Shown: positions 8,069 to 17,328, counted from the stretch's first letter. The stretch is DNA of 64,000 bases from Rhodobacteraceae bacterium Alg231-04 (GCA_900143635.1 FREY01000007.1:1-64000); one strand, 5' to 3'. Translations and numbers: made by a program. Notes: generated by a model not told the origin, from the sequence alone.

Positions 8069-8629
8069 CTACCCTTCAAATTCAAACGGTGAGACAAAGT
8101 CGCAAAACGGCTGTGTGTTTTCATCCCTATCAGAAATCACCGGAGAAATGTTCTCGATTGGCCAATCAATTCCGCAGCTATTCCATTTAATGGCCCCATC
8201 GTATTCTGGTGCGTAATGGGCGGTGCATTTATAGGCTATTTCGCTTTCTTTCTGCAGGGTCATGAACCCGTGCAAGAACCCTTCGGGGATCCACAGCTGC
8301 TTGCCATTGTCAAAAGACAGTTCTGTTCCGAACCAGTGACCATAAGTTGGGCTGCCGTTGCGGATGTCCACGGCCACATCAAAAACCGCTCCTCGACCAC
8401 AGCGCACCAACTTTCCCTGCGCGTGCGGCGGGCTTTGAAAATGTAGGCCACGCACCGTGCCAACCTCCTGCGACAGCGAGTGATTGTCCTGCACAAATTC
8501 GGGCAGGTCCAACCCTTCTGCGAGGATCTTGGACTTGTTCCAGCTCTCCGAGAAGAAACCACGGTGATCTCCAAAGCGCGCGGGCGTAATCACAAAGAGA
8601 CCGCTCAAGGGGGTGGGATTGATTTTCAT
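8069..8629 (-). CDS. rmlC: dTDP-4-dehydrorhamnose 3,5-epimerase
   Basis: Cupin-fold epimerase of the rhamnose pathway and first gene of rmlCBDA. The ATG at 8629 gives 186 residues, the usual size, beginning MKINPTPLSGLFVITP. An upstream in-frame start at 8722 would add 31 residues with no family counterpart. Family features are DHRGFFSESWN, FVQDNHSLS with the catalytic His, GTVRGLHFQ, and the DVAVDIRNGSPTYG region with the catalytic Asp. The 3' part ends normally a few bases before rmlB. From 8630 to 8970 I find no gene or clear site; this holds the rml promoter and the end of the chemoreceptor gene. Confidence 0.96.
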   Translation of the reverse strand: MKINPTPLSGLFVITPARFGDHRGFFSESWNKSKILAEGLDLPEFVQDNHSLSQEVGTVRGLHFQSPPHAQGKLVRCGRGAVFDVAVDIRNGSPTYGHWFGTELSFDNGKQLWIPEGFLHGFMTLQKESEIAYKCTAHYAPEYDGAIKWNSCGIDWPIENISPVISDRDENTQPFCDFVSPFEFEG

Positions 8630-8970
8630 GGGAACCGTCAAGTGAGATGCGTGCAAATTGTTTCTGATTGAGAACAGACAGTAATTTGCCGACATTAAAC
8701 CACAATGCACAACATGCTTCAAACATGCCTGTCGCCTCGGATTGACAAATGCAGGTCCAAGCCGGGGTCGTTTGCTACGGTGTATCCGGCCCAGAGGACT
8801 GGATGCTCACATGATGTTGCGGCACTGTTGTTCCCGCAGGTTCAAACACTAGCGCCCCGTGTCGCGTTGGTCGGCGACCAGGGCAGGGGATGTTCGGCCA
8901 ACGGTCCGCTGCATGAGATGCAGCAGGGTCCCGCAGATGGCTTCGCGAGACCCGGTTCGCAGAATTGATG

Positions 8971-11631
8971 TCAGGCGCAATTGGGCCAAGGCTTGGCCTG
9001 ATCCGGCCAGTCCATAGATGCGGTTACCTGCGCACCGCCCTCACCAGCGGTATTGATCGAGAAATAGGTCACCAGCCCGGATAGCCCGTCGGCGTCGCTG
9101 TTCAGCAGATGGCTGGCGGCGGTGGCCTGTTCAACCATTGCCGCATTCTGCTGGGTCACCTGGTCCAACTGGGTCATCCCGATGTTGATTTCACTCAGCC
9201 CGTTGAACTGTTCGCTGGCTCCGGCTGCGATCTCTGAGACTAATTGCGAAATATGGCTGACACGCGCGACAATGGTATCCAGTGCTCCGCCGGCTTTGCC
9301 GACAAGGTCCACACCCTGTTCCACCTGTTTGGAGCTGTCCCCGATCAAGGTTTTGATCTCACTGGCCGCATCGGATGAACGCTGTGCCAGAGCGCGAACT
9401 TCGGAGGCTACAACCGCGAATCCGCGACCGGCCTCACCTGCGCGCGCCGCTTCGACGCCCGCGTTCAGCGCCAAGAGGTTTGTCTGGAAGGAGATGTCGT
9501 CGATGACACCGATGATTTGCGAAATTTTCTGCGCCGATTCTTCGATTTCGGTCATTGCAGAGATCGCATTCTGTACGACTTTGCCGCTGACTTCGGCTTC
9601 ATCCTGCGCCTCGATCACGACGGTCTCAACACTTCGGGCGCCGTCGGCGGCGGACTTGACGCTTTCGGTCAGTTCCTCAAGGGCTGCCGTGGTCTGCTCC
9701 AAAGTGGCCGCCTGGCTTTCGGTGCGTTGCGACAGATCATCCGAGGCCTTGGTGATTTCTGATGCACCTTTGCGAATGCTGCCGGCAGCGCCAACAACGT
9801 CCCGGACGGTCGAGCTCAACGTACCCAAGGCCGTGTTGAAATCGTCACGAAGCTTGCCATAGCCCTCGCTCATCGGCTCTTCGATGCGGACGGTCAAATC
9901 CCCACGGGAGAGTTTTTCCAGCCCATTGCCGATTGCGGTCACGGCTGCTTCCTGATCGGCCCGCCGCTTCTGGCGCTCAGTCTCGGTGGCCTTGGCCATC
10001 TTGTCTTTTTCAACGAGGTTATCCCGGAATACCGACAGGGCGGCGGCAATGCGGCGGATCTCATCACCGGACCGTTTGAACCCCTCAATCGGACTAAGAT
10101 TGCCTTCGGCAAGACGCTCGGTTGCAATGCTGACTTTGGCAAGCGGGCGGGTGACAAGTATGCGGGTCAGCAGGATGGAGACCAGCAGAACCGCTGCCGA
10201 GGCCCCAAACAGGGTGAACAATTGCTCCTCTGCGGCTGCCACATCTTCGGTCACGGCCAAGGCCATGTCAGCAATCGCCCCCTGGCTTTGTACGCTGAGT
10301 TCGGCAGCTTGATGGGCAATGCCACCAACCGCCTGAGCGGCCGCGTTTGAGGCGGCAACCGTGTCACTTTGAGCGGAGAGTGCAGCAATGCGTGCAGCGG
10401 CCAGTCCGGTTTCGGATTCCGCCTGCGCAGAAAGGTTCCGGATGTCTTCGTCAATCAGCCCGCCATTAAGGCCGATGAACCCTTGCAGGTCCATCGCCGC
10501 AGCCTCCAGCGGCGCCGCCGCAGAGGTCACCTGTGCGATGTCATCTGCCGTGACCACTCGCAGGGCGGCCAATTGCAGGGAATTGATCAGCGTGTTCACT
10601 TCCAGAAGCTTGTTCAGCATGCCGACTTCGTTGTCCAACAGGCTTTGAACAGCTTCGCGGTTGCTGGCGCTGCTCTGTTCGGCGGCGGTTGTCAGCGCTT
10701 CAACCCGCAAATTGATTGCGCCGGTCAGAGTCTCAGCGCTGGCCTCGCGGGCCACCAGCACCTCTTTGCTGAGAGCCTTTTGTTCGGATCTGCTGGCGGT
10801 CATCATGTTTTCAAAGACCTGAACGGAATCGCTTATGACGGCGCTTTCTTCCGGGCCCAGCTCCATGGCGTCCAGATTGGCCAAAAACTCTGTCAGCCGG
10901 GCGCTCGAGGCCGCCGCGGTTTTCTTCATGCTCTTTTTCATCGGGACGCCACGAACCAGCCCCAGACCAACGGACATGCCCGCCAGGAGGTTGATGTCGG
11001 CCTGCGCCTCCAGCAGCGTTTGCAAACCGTTGAATTGTTCTTCCACAAGGTTCGACAGGGTGCTGTCGATCCGCGTAATCGTGTTTTCAGCCCCAGATGT
11101 CAGCTCCAGCGACGCTGAACTGGCGGCTTCAAACAAATGCGCCTGAAGCGCGCGGCTGTGGACTTGCAGCGCCGAGATCTGTTCCTCAATGCGAGCGGCA
11201 CTTGCAAAAGCCGCTTCCCGCGATGCCAGCAGCGTTTCCAGAGAGGACGACGCATTGTCGGCGGAAGAATTGAAATCGGGGCGCATCGCGTCCGGAAGGT
11301 TTGCGATTCCAGCTTCCAGCCGACTGTTGGCTTCTGTTGTTTGGGCGCGGGCCGCTTCCAGTTCAACCCCGTCGGCGGCAAGCAGGATATTGGTCATGGA
11401 TTCGCTGGTTAGCCCTGCGGCATCCGTCAGCGCTGCACTGACTTCGAGACGCGGCAGCATGTCTTGGTTCAGGAGGTCCATGTCAGCTGAAACCCGGTCG
11501 AAAACAAAGGACACCATGACACCAACCATGGCCATGGCTCCGCCCATGATAATAAGGATCATGGTGATCTGGGAGCCAATGCTTGAAAACAACCGGAGCC
11601 TGAATTTGGAGGGCTTTTTGTTAATTGTCAT
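8971..11631 (-). CDS. methyl-accepting chemotaxis protein with a very large sensory region
   Basis: Transmembrane chemoreceptor of 886 residues. TM1 lies near 22-45 and TM2 near 467-489, framing about 420 residues of predominantly helical, Ala/Leu/Ser-rich extracytoplasmic sequence, considerably larger than the usual four-helix sensor and suggestive of a double helical-bundle domain. A HAMP domain follows (TRPLAKVSIATERLAEG, near 490). The cytoplasmic hairpin has the highly conserved tip FQTNLLALNAGVEAARAG and EVRALAQRSSDAASEIK (about 735-750). No terminal CheR-tethering pentapeptide is seen. It stands alone, without che genes, between rmlC and the diaminopropionate-lyase island. The ligand is unknown. 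Confidence 0.95.
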   Translation of the reverse strand: MTINKKPSKFRLRLFSSIGSQITMILIIMGGAMAMVGVMVSFVFDRVSADMDLLNQDMLPRLEVSAALTDAAGLTSESMTNILLAADGVELEAARAQTTEANSRLEAGIANLPDAMRPDFNSSADNASSSLETLLASREAAFASAARIEEQISALQVHSRALQAHLFEAASSASLELTSGAENTITRIDSTLSNLVEEQFNGLQTLLEAQADINLLAGMSVGLGLVRGVPMKKSMKKTAAASSARLTEFLANLDAMELGPEESAVISDSVQVFENMMTASRSEQKALSKEVLVAREASAETLTGAINLRVEALTTAAEQSSASNREAVQSLLDNEVGMLNKLLEVNTLINSLQLAALRVVTADDIAQVTSAAAPLEAAAMDLQGFIGLNGGLIDEDIRNLSAQAESETGLAAARIAALSAQSDTVAASNAAAQAVGGIAHQAAELSVQSQGAIADMALAVTEDVAAAEEQLFTLFGASAAVLLVSILLTRILVTRPLAKVSIATERLAEGNLSPIEGFKRSGDEIRRIAAALSVFRDNLVEKDKMAKATETERQKRRADQEAAVTAIGNGLEKLSRGDLTVRIEEPMSEGYGKLRDDFNTALGTLSSTVRDVVGAAGSIRKGASEITKASDDLSQRTESQAATLEQTTAALEELTESVKSAADGARSVETVVIEAQDEAEVSGKVVQNAISAMTEIEESAQKISQIIGVIDDISFQTNLLALNAGVEAARAGEAGRGFAVVASEVRALAQRSSDAASEIKTLIGDSSKQVEQGVDLVGKAGGALDTIVARVSHISQLVSEIAAGASEQFNGLSEINIGMTQLDQVTQQNAAMVEQATAASHLLNSDADGLSGLVTYFSINTAGEGGAQVTASMDWPDQAKPWPNCA

Positions 11632-11818
11632 GCCTTTGCCCCTGTTTCTGCTTCATCCACTACAGGCGCGTTCGATGCGGGAAACAGAGTTTTCAACGCG
11701 CCGGAAGTCCGAACTTCAGGAACCAAATTCATACACATACAGCCAGGCAACTTAGGTCTCCTCTTGAACCGCTTGCTGACTGGTTTGAGCCAAATTCCTT
11801 AAACAATTGTCGATTGCT

Positions 11819-11867
11819 TCACGGCAAAGTAGCTAAACTTTTGTTCAGCTGGGTGCCGTTGCCGTGA
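11819..11867. promoter_or_regulatory. inverted repeat TCACGGCAA / TTGCCGTGA ahead of the catabolic island
   Basis: A perfect nine-base inverted repeat (arms 11819-11827 and 11859-11867) with a 31-bp spacer sits 64 bp before the GTG start of the ammonia-lyase gene. It could be a pair of operator half-sites for a looping repressor. No regulator gene is adjacent. The wider gap 11632-11930 shows no gene. Confidence 0.35.
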
Positions 11868-11930
11868 GTAAAGTTGACTTGGTTCAACAATTCGTATCAC
11901 GTCAGCGGGCGAACAGATGGAGGGCCCCTC

Positions 11931-12974
11931 GTGCGGATTATTTCAAACCCTTACCGGGGCGGGCCGAAATTGGCGCCGACAGCCCCTTATCCCTCTGAGG
12001 ATGAAACAAAGGTCGCCAAGCTTCTGGGCCTTTGCCCTGCCGCGCGTGAAACCCCTCTGGTTAATTCCACTGGGCTGGCCCCGGTGGCAAAACTGTGGGT
12101 CAAGGACGAAAGAGCGCGGATGAATCTGGGCTCATTCAAAGCGCTTGGGGCGGCCTATGTCATTGCCTGCCACGCCGAAGAGCAATCGGCCGAGCCGCAG
12201 GCCACAACCCTGCAGGGGCGCACCTACGTGACGGCCAGCGCGGGCAATCACGGAATGAGTGTTGCCGCCGGGGCGCGCATCTTCGGTGCGAAGGCCGTTG
12301 TCTATATTGCCGACACGGTGCCCGAAAGCTTTGCCGACCGCCTGAAGGCGCAACAGGCCGAGGTTGTGCGTGCCGGTGCGGACTACGCGGCCAGCATGGA
12401 GGCGGCGATGAAGGCCGCAGAAGCCAACGGGTGGATTTTGTTGTCCGACAGTTCCTGGGAGGGCTACATGGATCTGCCGCGGGTGCTGATGGAGGGTTAT
12501 CTTCAGATGGCCGCCGAGGCCGCGGCGCAATGCCCCGAGCCACCAACCCATATCTTTTTCCAGGCCGGTGTTGGCGGTCTTGCGGGCGCGGTTGCCGCCT
12601 ACGCGCGCAAGGTTTGGGGCGATGCACCCCGTATCATCGTTGTTGAGCCGGATGCGGCACCGGCGCTGCAGGCCAGTATCGAAGCCGGCAAAAGCGTCTT
12701 TGCCGATGGTCCCGACAGCATCATGGGGCGGCTGGATTGCAAGGAACCCTCGCTGATCGCGCTGAATGGATTGGGCCGGGACGCAGATGATTTCCTGACG
12801 GTGAGTGACGCAGAGGTCAGCGAATGTCTGCCGCTGTTGGCGCGTTCCGGGCTGGCCACAACGGCGTCTGGTGGCGCCGGTGTCGCGGCTCTCCTTCACG
12901 AGGATATCCGCAGTGCGCTGGGCATCGATGCCGACGCGCGCGTGTTGTGCTTTCTGTCCGAGGCCGCCGAATGA
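11931..12974 (+). CDS. diaminopropionate ammonia-lyase-like PLP enzyme
   Basis: PLP enzyme of fold type II resembling 2,3-diaminopropionate ammonia-lyase (releases pyruvate and two ammonia). The GTG at 11931 has GGAGGG eight bases upstream, better than an in-frame TTG at 11874, and gives 347 residues, somewhat shorter than the roughly 400 of E. coli YgeX. The PLP Lys lies in NLGSFKALGAAYV, the substrate loop in TASAGNHGMSVA, and the family-typical WEGYMDLP and HIFFQAGVGGLAGAV follow. Its stop overlaps the start of the next gene (ATGA). Threonine-dehydratase-like EutB of hydroxyectoine breakdown has the same fold, so the true substrate may differ from diaminopropionate. Confidence 0.85.
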   Translation: MRIISNPYRGGPKLAPTAPYPSEDETKVAKLLGLCPAARETPLVNSTGLAPVAKLWVKDERARMNLGSFKALGAAYVIACHAEEQSAEPQATTLQGRTYVTASAGNHGMSVAAGARIFGAKAVVYIADTVPESFADRLKAQQAEVVRAGADYAASMEAAMKAAEANGWILLSDSSWEGYMDLPRVLMEGYLQMAAEAAAQCPEPPTHIFFQAGVGGLAGAVAAYARKVWGDAPRIIVVEPDAAPALQASIEAGKSVFADGPDSIMGRLDCKEPSLIALNGLGRDADDFLTVSDAEVSECLPLLARSGLATTASGGAGVAALLHEDIRSALGIDADARVLCFLSEAAE

Positions 12975-14116
12975 GCGGGTTCCAACCCGCCGAATTTGAA
13001 ACGCGCACCCGCCGCGCCCAGTCTCTGATGGCGACCCGTGGATTGTCGGCCCTGCTTTTGACGACCGAACCTGAGCTGCGCTATTTTACCGGGTATCTGA
13101 CGCGGTTTTGGGAAAGCCCGAGCCGCCCTTGGTTCCTTTTGGTTCCCGCCACAGGCAAACCTGTTGCCGTGATACCGTCCATCGGGGCCGCGCTTATGGG
13201 TGAGACCTGGATCGAAGACATCCGCACCTGGAGCGCGCCTGATCTGGAGGATGACGGGGTATCGCTGCTGGCAGATACGATCATGGAACTCACCGCTTCA
13301 GACGCCACGATTGGCATGCCGGACGGCCACGAAACCCATGCGCGTATGCCGCTGGCGGACCTGGTTCGGGTGAAAGCCGCTTTAGGCAGTCGGAAAGTCG
13401 CCGGTGATCAGGGAATAATGCGTGCCCTGCGCATGGTGAAATCCGCAGCAGAAATCGCCAAGATTGAAAATGCCTGCGCGATTGGCGGCCGTGCTTTCGC
13501 GCGCGTGTCCGAGATTGCCGGTTCAGGGGTGCCGCTCGACGAGGTGTTTCGAAAATTTCAGATCCTGTGCCTTGAAGAAGGGGCGGACTGGGTTCCCTAT
13601 TTGGCCGGCGGGGCCGGGCAGGGCGGGTATCAGGACGTGATCTCTCCCGCGCGCCCTGTTCCTTTGGCAAAGGGAGATGTTTTGATGCTGGACACGGGCC
13701 TTGTCCGGGACGGCTATTTCTGTGACTTCGATCGCAACTGGTCCATTGGCCCCCCTACGCCCGAGGTTCAATCCGCCCATGCGCGTCTGATCGAAGCCTC
13801 GGATGCTGCTTTTGCCGTGGCACGCCCCGGCGCCACGGCGGCAACCCTTTTCCATGCCATGGACGATGTGCTGCGACGTGACGCCGAGGGGACCGACGCC
13901 GGTCGGCTGGGCCATGGGCTGGGCATGTCGCTGACCGAATGGCCCTCTTTGATCCCCACGGATCATACTGTGCTGGAGCCGGGTATGGTGCTGACACTGG
14001 AGCCCGGCATTGCGGTGGGAAACAAGATCCTCGTGCATGAAGAGAACATTGTTGTCACCGAGGGTGAGCCAAGGTTCCTCAGCCCGCGGATCGGACCGGA
14101 GATGCCCGTATTATGA
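12971..14116 (+). CDS. M24-family (creatinase/prolidase fold) hydrolase
   Basis: A 381-residue protein of the pita-bread hydrolase family, which includes Xaa-Pro peptidases, creatinase and the ectoine hydrolase DoeA/EutD. The N-terminal domain has LLTTEPELRYFTGYL. The catalytic domain shows LMLDTGLVRDGYFCDFDRNW (metal-ligand Asp region), GLGMSLTEWPSL (His position) and LTLEPGIAVG with HEENIVVTEG (Glu ligands), so it looks like an active metal enzyme. The ATG at 12971 overlaps the ammonia-lyase stop, and its own stop overlaps the racemase-like gene by four bases. This trio suggests a shared small-molecule substrate rather than a peptide (inference). Exact substrate unknown. Confidence 0.88.
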   Translation: MSGFQPAEFETRTRRAQSLMATRGLSALLLTTEPELRYFTGYLTRFWESPSRPWFLLVPATGKPVAVIPSIGAALMGETWIEDIRTWSAPDLEDDGVSLLADTIMELTASDATIGMPDGHETHARMPLADLVRVKAALGSRKVAGDQGIMRALRMVKSAAEIAKIENACAIGGRAFARVSEIAGSGVPLDEVFRKFQILCLEEGADWVPYLAGGAGQGGYQDVISPARPVPLAKGDVLMLDTGLVRDGYFCDFDRNWSIGPPTPEVQSAHARLIEASDAAFAVARPGATAATLFHAMDDVLRRDAEGTDAGRLGHGLGMSLTEWPSLIPTDHTVLEPGMVLTLEPGIAVGNKILVHEENIVVTEGEPRFLSPRIGPEMPVL

Positions 14117-14820
14117 CCAGCTTGCCCTATACTCTGGACGCCGACGACCCTGCCGCACCACCGATGGGGCTCATTGTTTTGCAAACAGATGAGACAATAG
14201 AGCAGGATTTTCGCAGCCATTTTGCGACCAGTGCCTGCCCGATTTATGTCTCGCGCATTCCCAGCAATGCCACGGTTTCAACTGACACATTGGCCGAGAT
14301 GGAAACCGCCCTGCCTGCCGCCGCGGATCTGCTTCCCAAGGCGCGGCCCTTTCGGGTGGTCGGCTATGGCTGCACTTCGGCCAGTTCGGTGATCGGATCG
14401 GACAGGGTGGAGCAAATGGTTCAGAAAACCTGCAATGTGGCCACTGTGACCAACCCGCTACGCGCGGCTGCGGCCTGCGCCGCAGATATTGGCGTTTCCA
14501 AATTTGCCCTGCTTTCCCCCTATATCGAAGAGGTCAACGAACCGCTGCGCCTGGCCTTTGCCAAGGCAGGTCTGTCCACCGATGTCTTCGGCACTTTTGC
14601 AGAGGCAGACGAGGCAAACGTGGTCCGCATATCGACCAGTTCCATTGTTGAGGCGGCCTGCAATCTGGGCGCAGATCCGTCCGTCGAAGCAATTTTCCTG
14701 AGTTGCACTAATCTTAGAACTTTGGCGGCAATCCCTCAGATTCAATCCCGGGTCTCAAAACCGGTCTTATCTAGCAACCAATGTCTCGCGTGGCACATGG
14801 GGCGCCTGAATGCGACCTGA
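14113..14820 (+). CDS. Asp/Glu-racemase-fold enzyme (maleate isomerase / EutA-like)
   Basis: A 235-residue member of the Asp/Glu/hydantoin racemase and arylmalonate decarboxylase superfamily. Both catalytic-cysteine segments are visible: GYGCTSASSVIG and IFLSCTNLRT. TNPLRAAAACAADIGVSKFALLSPY is family-like. The start overlaps the M24 gene by four bases. In hydroxyectoine catabolism EutA belongs to this fold and is encoded beside a PLP lyase (EutB) and an M24 hydrolase, so the trio here resembles that module, though ornithine-cyclodeaminase-like EutC is absent. Reaction not assigned. Confidence 0.82.
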   Translation: MTSLPYTLDADDPAAPPMGLIVLQTDETIEQDFRSHFATSACPIYVSRIPSNATVSTDTLAEMETALPAAADLLPKARPFRVVGYGCTSASSVIGSDRVEQMVQKTCNVATVTNPLRAAAACAADIGVSKFALLSPYIEEVNEPLRLAFAKAGLSTDVFGTFAEADEANVVRISTSSIVEAACNLGADPSVEAIFLSCTNLRTLAAIPQIQSRVSKPVLSSNQCLAWHMGRLNAT

Positions 14821-14889
14821 AAATCGATAAATCCGGCATTTCATGTCGAAAAAATGTAAGACAATTCTATTGCCTTATGGGCTAGCCTT

Positions 14890-14909
14890 GTTCTTTAATA
14901 GAAAAGAAC
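14890..14909. promoter_or_regulatory. inverted repeat GTTCTTT-N6-AAAGAAC, candidate operator
   Basis: Perfect seven-base inverted repeat around a six-base spacer, about 60 bp upstream of the ABC transporter ATPase gene. It lies in an AT-rich patch (GTAAGACAATTCTATTG just before) that contrasts with the surrounding GC-rich DNA and is probably the transporter promoter. Regulator unknown. Confidence 0.5.
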
Positions 14910-14922
14910 GATCAAAAAGAGT

Positions 14923-14941
14923 GATCCGGATCAACCGGATC
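14923..14941. promoter_or_regulatory. inverted repeat GATCCGG-N5-CCGGATC in the transporter leader
   Basis: Perfect seven-base arms with a five-base spacer, ending 27 bases before the TTG start of the ATPase gene. It could fold as a short hairpin in the mRNA leader or act as a second operator beside the one at 14890-14909. Confidence 0.45.
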
Positions 14942-14968
14942 TCAACATGACGTCACAGGGGGGTCTGC

Positions 14969-16069
14969 TTGACCGATTTGTCTAACGACGCAGCGTTCGT
15001 CGAGTTTCAACGCGTGCAAAAATCCTATGACGGTGAAATTCTCGTTGTTAAGGATTTGAACCTGTCGATGCCCAAGGGTGAGTTCCTGACCATGTTGGGT
15101 CCATCGGGGTCGGGCAAGACAACCTGTCTGATGATGCTGGCTGGGTTCGAAACCGCGACCCACGGCGAGATCATGTTGGACGGGCAGCCGATCAACAACA
15201 TCCCTCCCCACAAGCGCGGCATTGGCATGGTGTTCCAGAACTATGCGCTGTTCCCGCATATGACCGTTGCGGAAAACCTGTCTTTCCCGCTGGAGGTTCG
15301 CAAGATCGGCAAGTCCGATCGCGAGGCAAAGGTGAAGCGCGCACTGGATATGGTGCAGATGGGCGATTTCGGGAATCGTCGCCCGGCGCAGCTTTCGGGT
15401 GGGCAGCAGCAGCGGATCGCACTGGCCCGCGCATTGGTCTTTGAACCCGAACTGGTGCTGATGGACGAACCGCTTGGCGCGCTGGATAAACAGCTGCGCG
15501 AACATATGCAGTTCGAAATCACCAGACTCGCCCATGAATTGGGCATCACCACGGTTTACGTGACCCATGACCAGACCGAAGCGCTGACAATGTCCGACCG
15601 CGTCGCCGTCTTCGACGACGGCCGCATCCAGCAGCTTGCGCCGCCTGACCAGCTCTATGAAGAACCGGAAAACAGCTTTGTTGCGCAGTTCATCGGCGAG
15701 AACAACACGCTGGAAGGCACGGTGAAGTCGATCAATGGCAACACCTGCATCGTCACACTGGACGATGGGTCGGAAATTGACGCGATGCCGGTCAACGTGT
15801 CCCGTCCGGGCGAACGCACCACGGTGTCGATCCGCCCCGAACGTGTGGAATTCAACAAAGACCGTCTGCACAGCGATGCGCACACGCTGAAGGCGCAGGT
15901 GAAAGAGTTCATTTACATGGGTGACGTCTTTCGCTTCCGCATGTCGGTTGCCGGAAATGACGACTTTATCGTCAAAACACGGAATGCTCCGGATGCAGTA
16001 AGGCTCAAGCCAGGCGAAGAAATCGAAATCGGCTGGCTAACACAGGATTGTCGGGCGCTGGACGCGTAA
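14969..16069 (+). CDS. potA: polyamine-type ABC transporter ATP-binding protein
   Basis: ATPase of a spermidine/putrescine-type importer, 366 residues. Walker A is GPSGSGKTT, the Q-loop MVFQNYALFPHMTV, the signature LSGGQQQRIALARAL and Walker B LVLMDEPLGALD, followed by the switch His in VYVTHDQTEAL. The C-terminal TOBE domain (about 240-360) contains SIRPERVEF. A TTG start is chosen because GGGGGG lies six bases upstream and no in-frame ATG fits. It heads the four-gene importer operon. The symbol denotes the family; the substrate may be a guanidino compound such as creatine, given the creatinase gene downstream (inference). Confidence 0.93.
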   Translation: MTDLSNDAAFVEFQRVQKSYDGEILVVKDLNLSMPKGEFLTMLGPSGSGKTTCLMMLAGFETATHGEIMLDGQPINNIPPHKRGIGMVFQNYALFPHMTVAENLSFPLEVRKIGKSDREAKVKRALDMVQMGDFGNRRPAQLSGGQQQRIALARALVFEPELVLMDEPLGALDKQLREHMQFEITRLAHELGITTVYVTHDQTEALTMSDRVAVFDDGRIQQLAPPDQLYEEPENSFVAQFIGENNTLEGTVKSINGNTCIVTLDDGSEIDAMPVNVSRPGERTTVSIRPERVEFNKDRLHSDAHTLKAQVKEFIYMGDVFRFRMSVAGNDDFIVKTRNAPDAVRLKPGEEIEIGWLTQDCRALDA

Positions 16070-16169
16070 AACACGCGCCCCGTCGGCAAGGCTGCTTCTA
16101 GGCAAGTGGTTGGTGATAACCCGTGAGCCAACCAAATAAACAAAATTCGGGACAACTGGGAGATACCAA

Positions 16170-17261
16170 ATGAAACTGAAGAACACACTGTTGATGGCAG
16201 CAGCCTGTGTGACCGCCGCTGGTGGTGCTATGGCTGAAGAAATGACGATCGTTTCTTGGGGTGGCGCCTATTCAAAGTCGCAGCTGAAGGCCTATCACGA
16301 GCCCTATTCTGCGAAGTCCGGCGTGACCATCCTGAACGATGACAGCTCGGCCGAGGCCGTCGCAAAACTGCGCGCCATGAACGAAGCCGGCAACGTCACC
16401 TGGGACGTGGTCGATGTGGTTGCCTCTGACGCCATCCGTCTGTGCGACGAAGGCCTGGCGCTGGAAATCGATGCCGATACACAGCTTGCTGCGGCACCGG
16501 ACGGAACCTCCGCGTCTGAGGACTTCGGCGACCTGCTGGTCAGCGACTGCTTCATTCCGCAGATCGTTTATTCGACAACCTTCGGCTATCGTACCGATAT
16601 GGTTGGCGACACACCGCCGACAGATATCTGCGCCGTGTTCGATCTGGATGCATATCCCGGCAAACGCGCGCTCGAAAAGCGCCCGATCAACAATGTTGAA
16701 TGGGCTCTGCTCTGTGATGGCGTCGCCAAGGATGACGTCTATGACGTGCTGGAAACCGAAGAAGGCCAGAACCGCGCGCTTGCCAAGCTCGACACCATCA
16801 AAGACAGCGTTGTCTGGTGGTCTGCCGGTGCTGACACACCGCAGCTGCTGGCGGATGGCGAAATCGTCATGGGTTCGACCTATAACGGTCGTCTGTTCAG
16901 CGTGATCGAAGAGCAGAAGCAGCCTGTTGCCATGCTTTGGGACGCGCAGGTGTTCGATCTTGACGGCTGGATCATCCCCGCCGGTCTGTCCGAAGAGCGT
17001 CAGAAGCGTGCTCTGGACTACATCATGTTCGCAACCGACACCCAGCGTCTTGCCGATCAGGCCAAGTACATCTCCTACGGTCCTGCGCGTGCCTCCTCGG
17101 CGCCGCTGGTTGGCCAGCACGCTGAACTGGGCATCGAAATGGCGCCGCACATGCCGACCGACCCCAACAACGCGCAGAACACCTTCCTCTACAACTACGA
17201 GTTCTGGGCCGACTACCGTGATGACATCGACGCCAAATTCCAGGCGTGGCTGGCTAAGTAA
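16170..17261 (+). CDS. potD: periplasmic substrate-binding protein of the polyamine-type transporter
   Basis: A 363-residue extracellular solute-binding protein. A Sec signal peptide ends near AMA|EEM (residue 22), followed by TIVSWGGAYSKSQLKAYHEPY, typical of the PotD/PotF group. It lies 100 bp after the ATPase, begins after a GGGAGATACCAA ribosome site, and is separated from the first permease by a GC-rich hairpin (17279-17304) which could hold expression of the binding protein above that of the permeases. Ligand unknown. Confidence 0.93.
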   Translation: MKLKNTLLMAAACVTAAGGAMAEEMTIVSWGGAYSKSQLKAYHEPYSAKSGVTILNDDSSAEAVAKLRAMNEAGNVTWDVVDVVASDAIRLCDEGLALEIDADTQLAAAPDGTSASEDFGDLLVSDCFIPQIVYSTTFGYRTDMVGDTPPTDICAVFDLDAYPGKRALEKRPINNVEWALLCDGVAKDDVYDVLETEEGQNRALAKLDTIKDSVVWWSAGADTPQLLADGEIVMGSTYNGRLFSVIEEQKQPVAMLWDAQVFDLDGWIIPAGLSEERQKRALDYIMFATDTQRLADQAKYISYGPARASSAPLVGQHAELGIEMAPHMPTDPNNAQNTFLYNYEFWADYRDDIDAKFQAWLAK

Positions 17262-17278
17262 TCGCGAAATCTAATACT

Positions 17279-17304
17279 GCAGGGGCCGGTTTCCCGGCCT
17301 CTGC
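17279..17304 (+). terminator. hairpin between binding protein and permease genes (no T-run)
   Basis: GCAGGGGCCGG, loop TTTC, then CCGGCCTCTGC: an 11-bp stem with one G-U pair. There is no following T-run, so it fits better as an mRNA-stabilising or attenuating structure that keeps binding-protein transcript levels high than as a full terminator. Such intercistronic hairpins are common after binding-protein genes. Confidence 0.6.
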
Positions 17305-17328
17305 ACCACTTGAATGACTGGGGCAGAG

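Noticed and set aside
621-8629. rml operon as part of the Ser-x-x system (rhamnosylation of the serines)
   Set aside because: The two operons are separated by 391 bp, no glycosyltransferase is present, and rml genes have many general uses.
8630-8722. Longer rmlC reading from 8722
   Set aside because: Adds 31 residues absent from the family; ATG 8629 gives the normal length.
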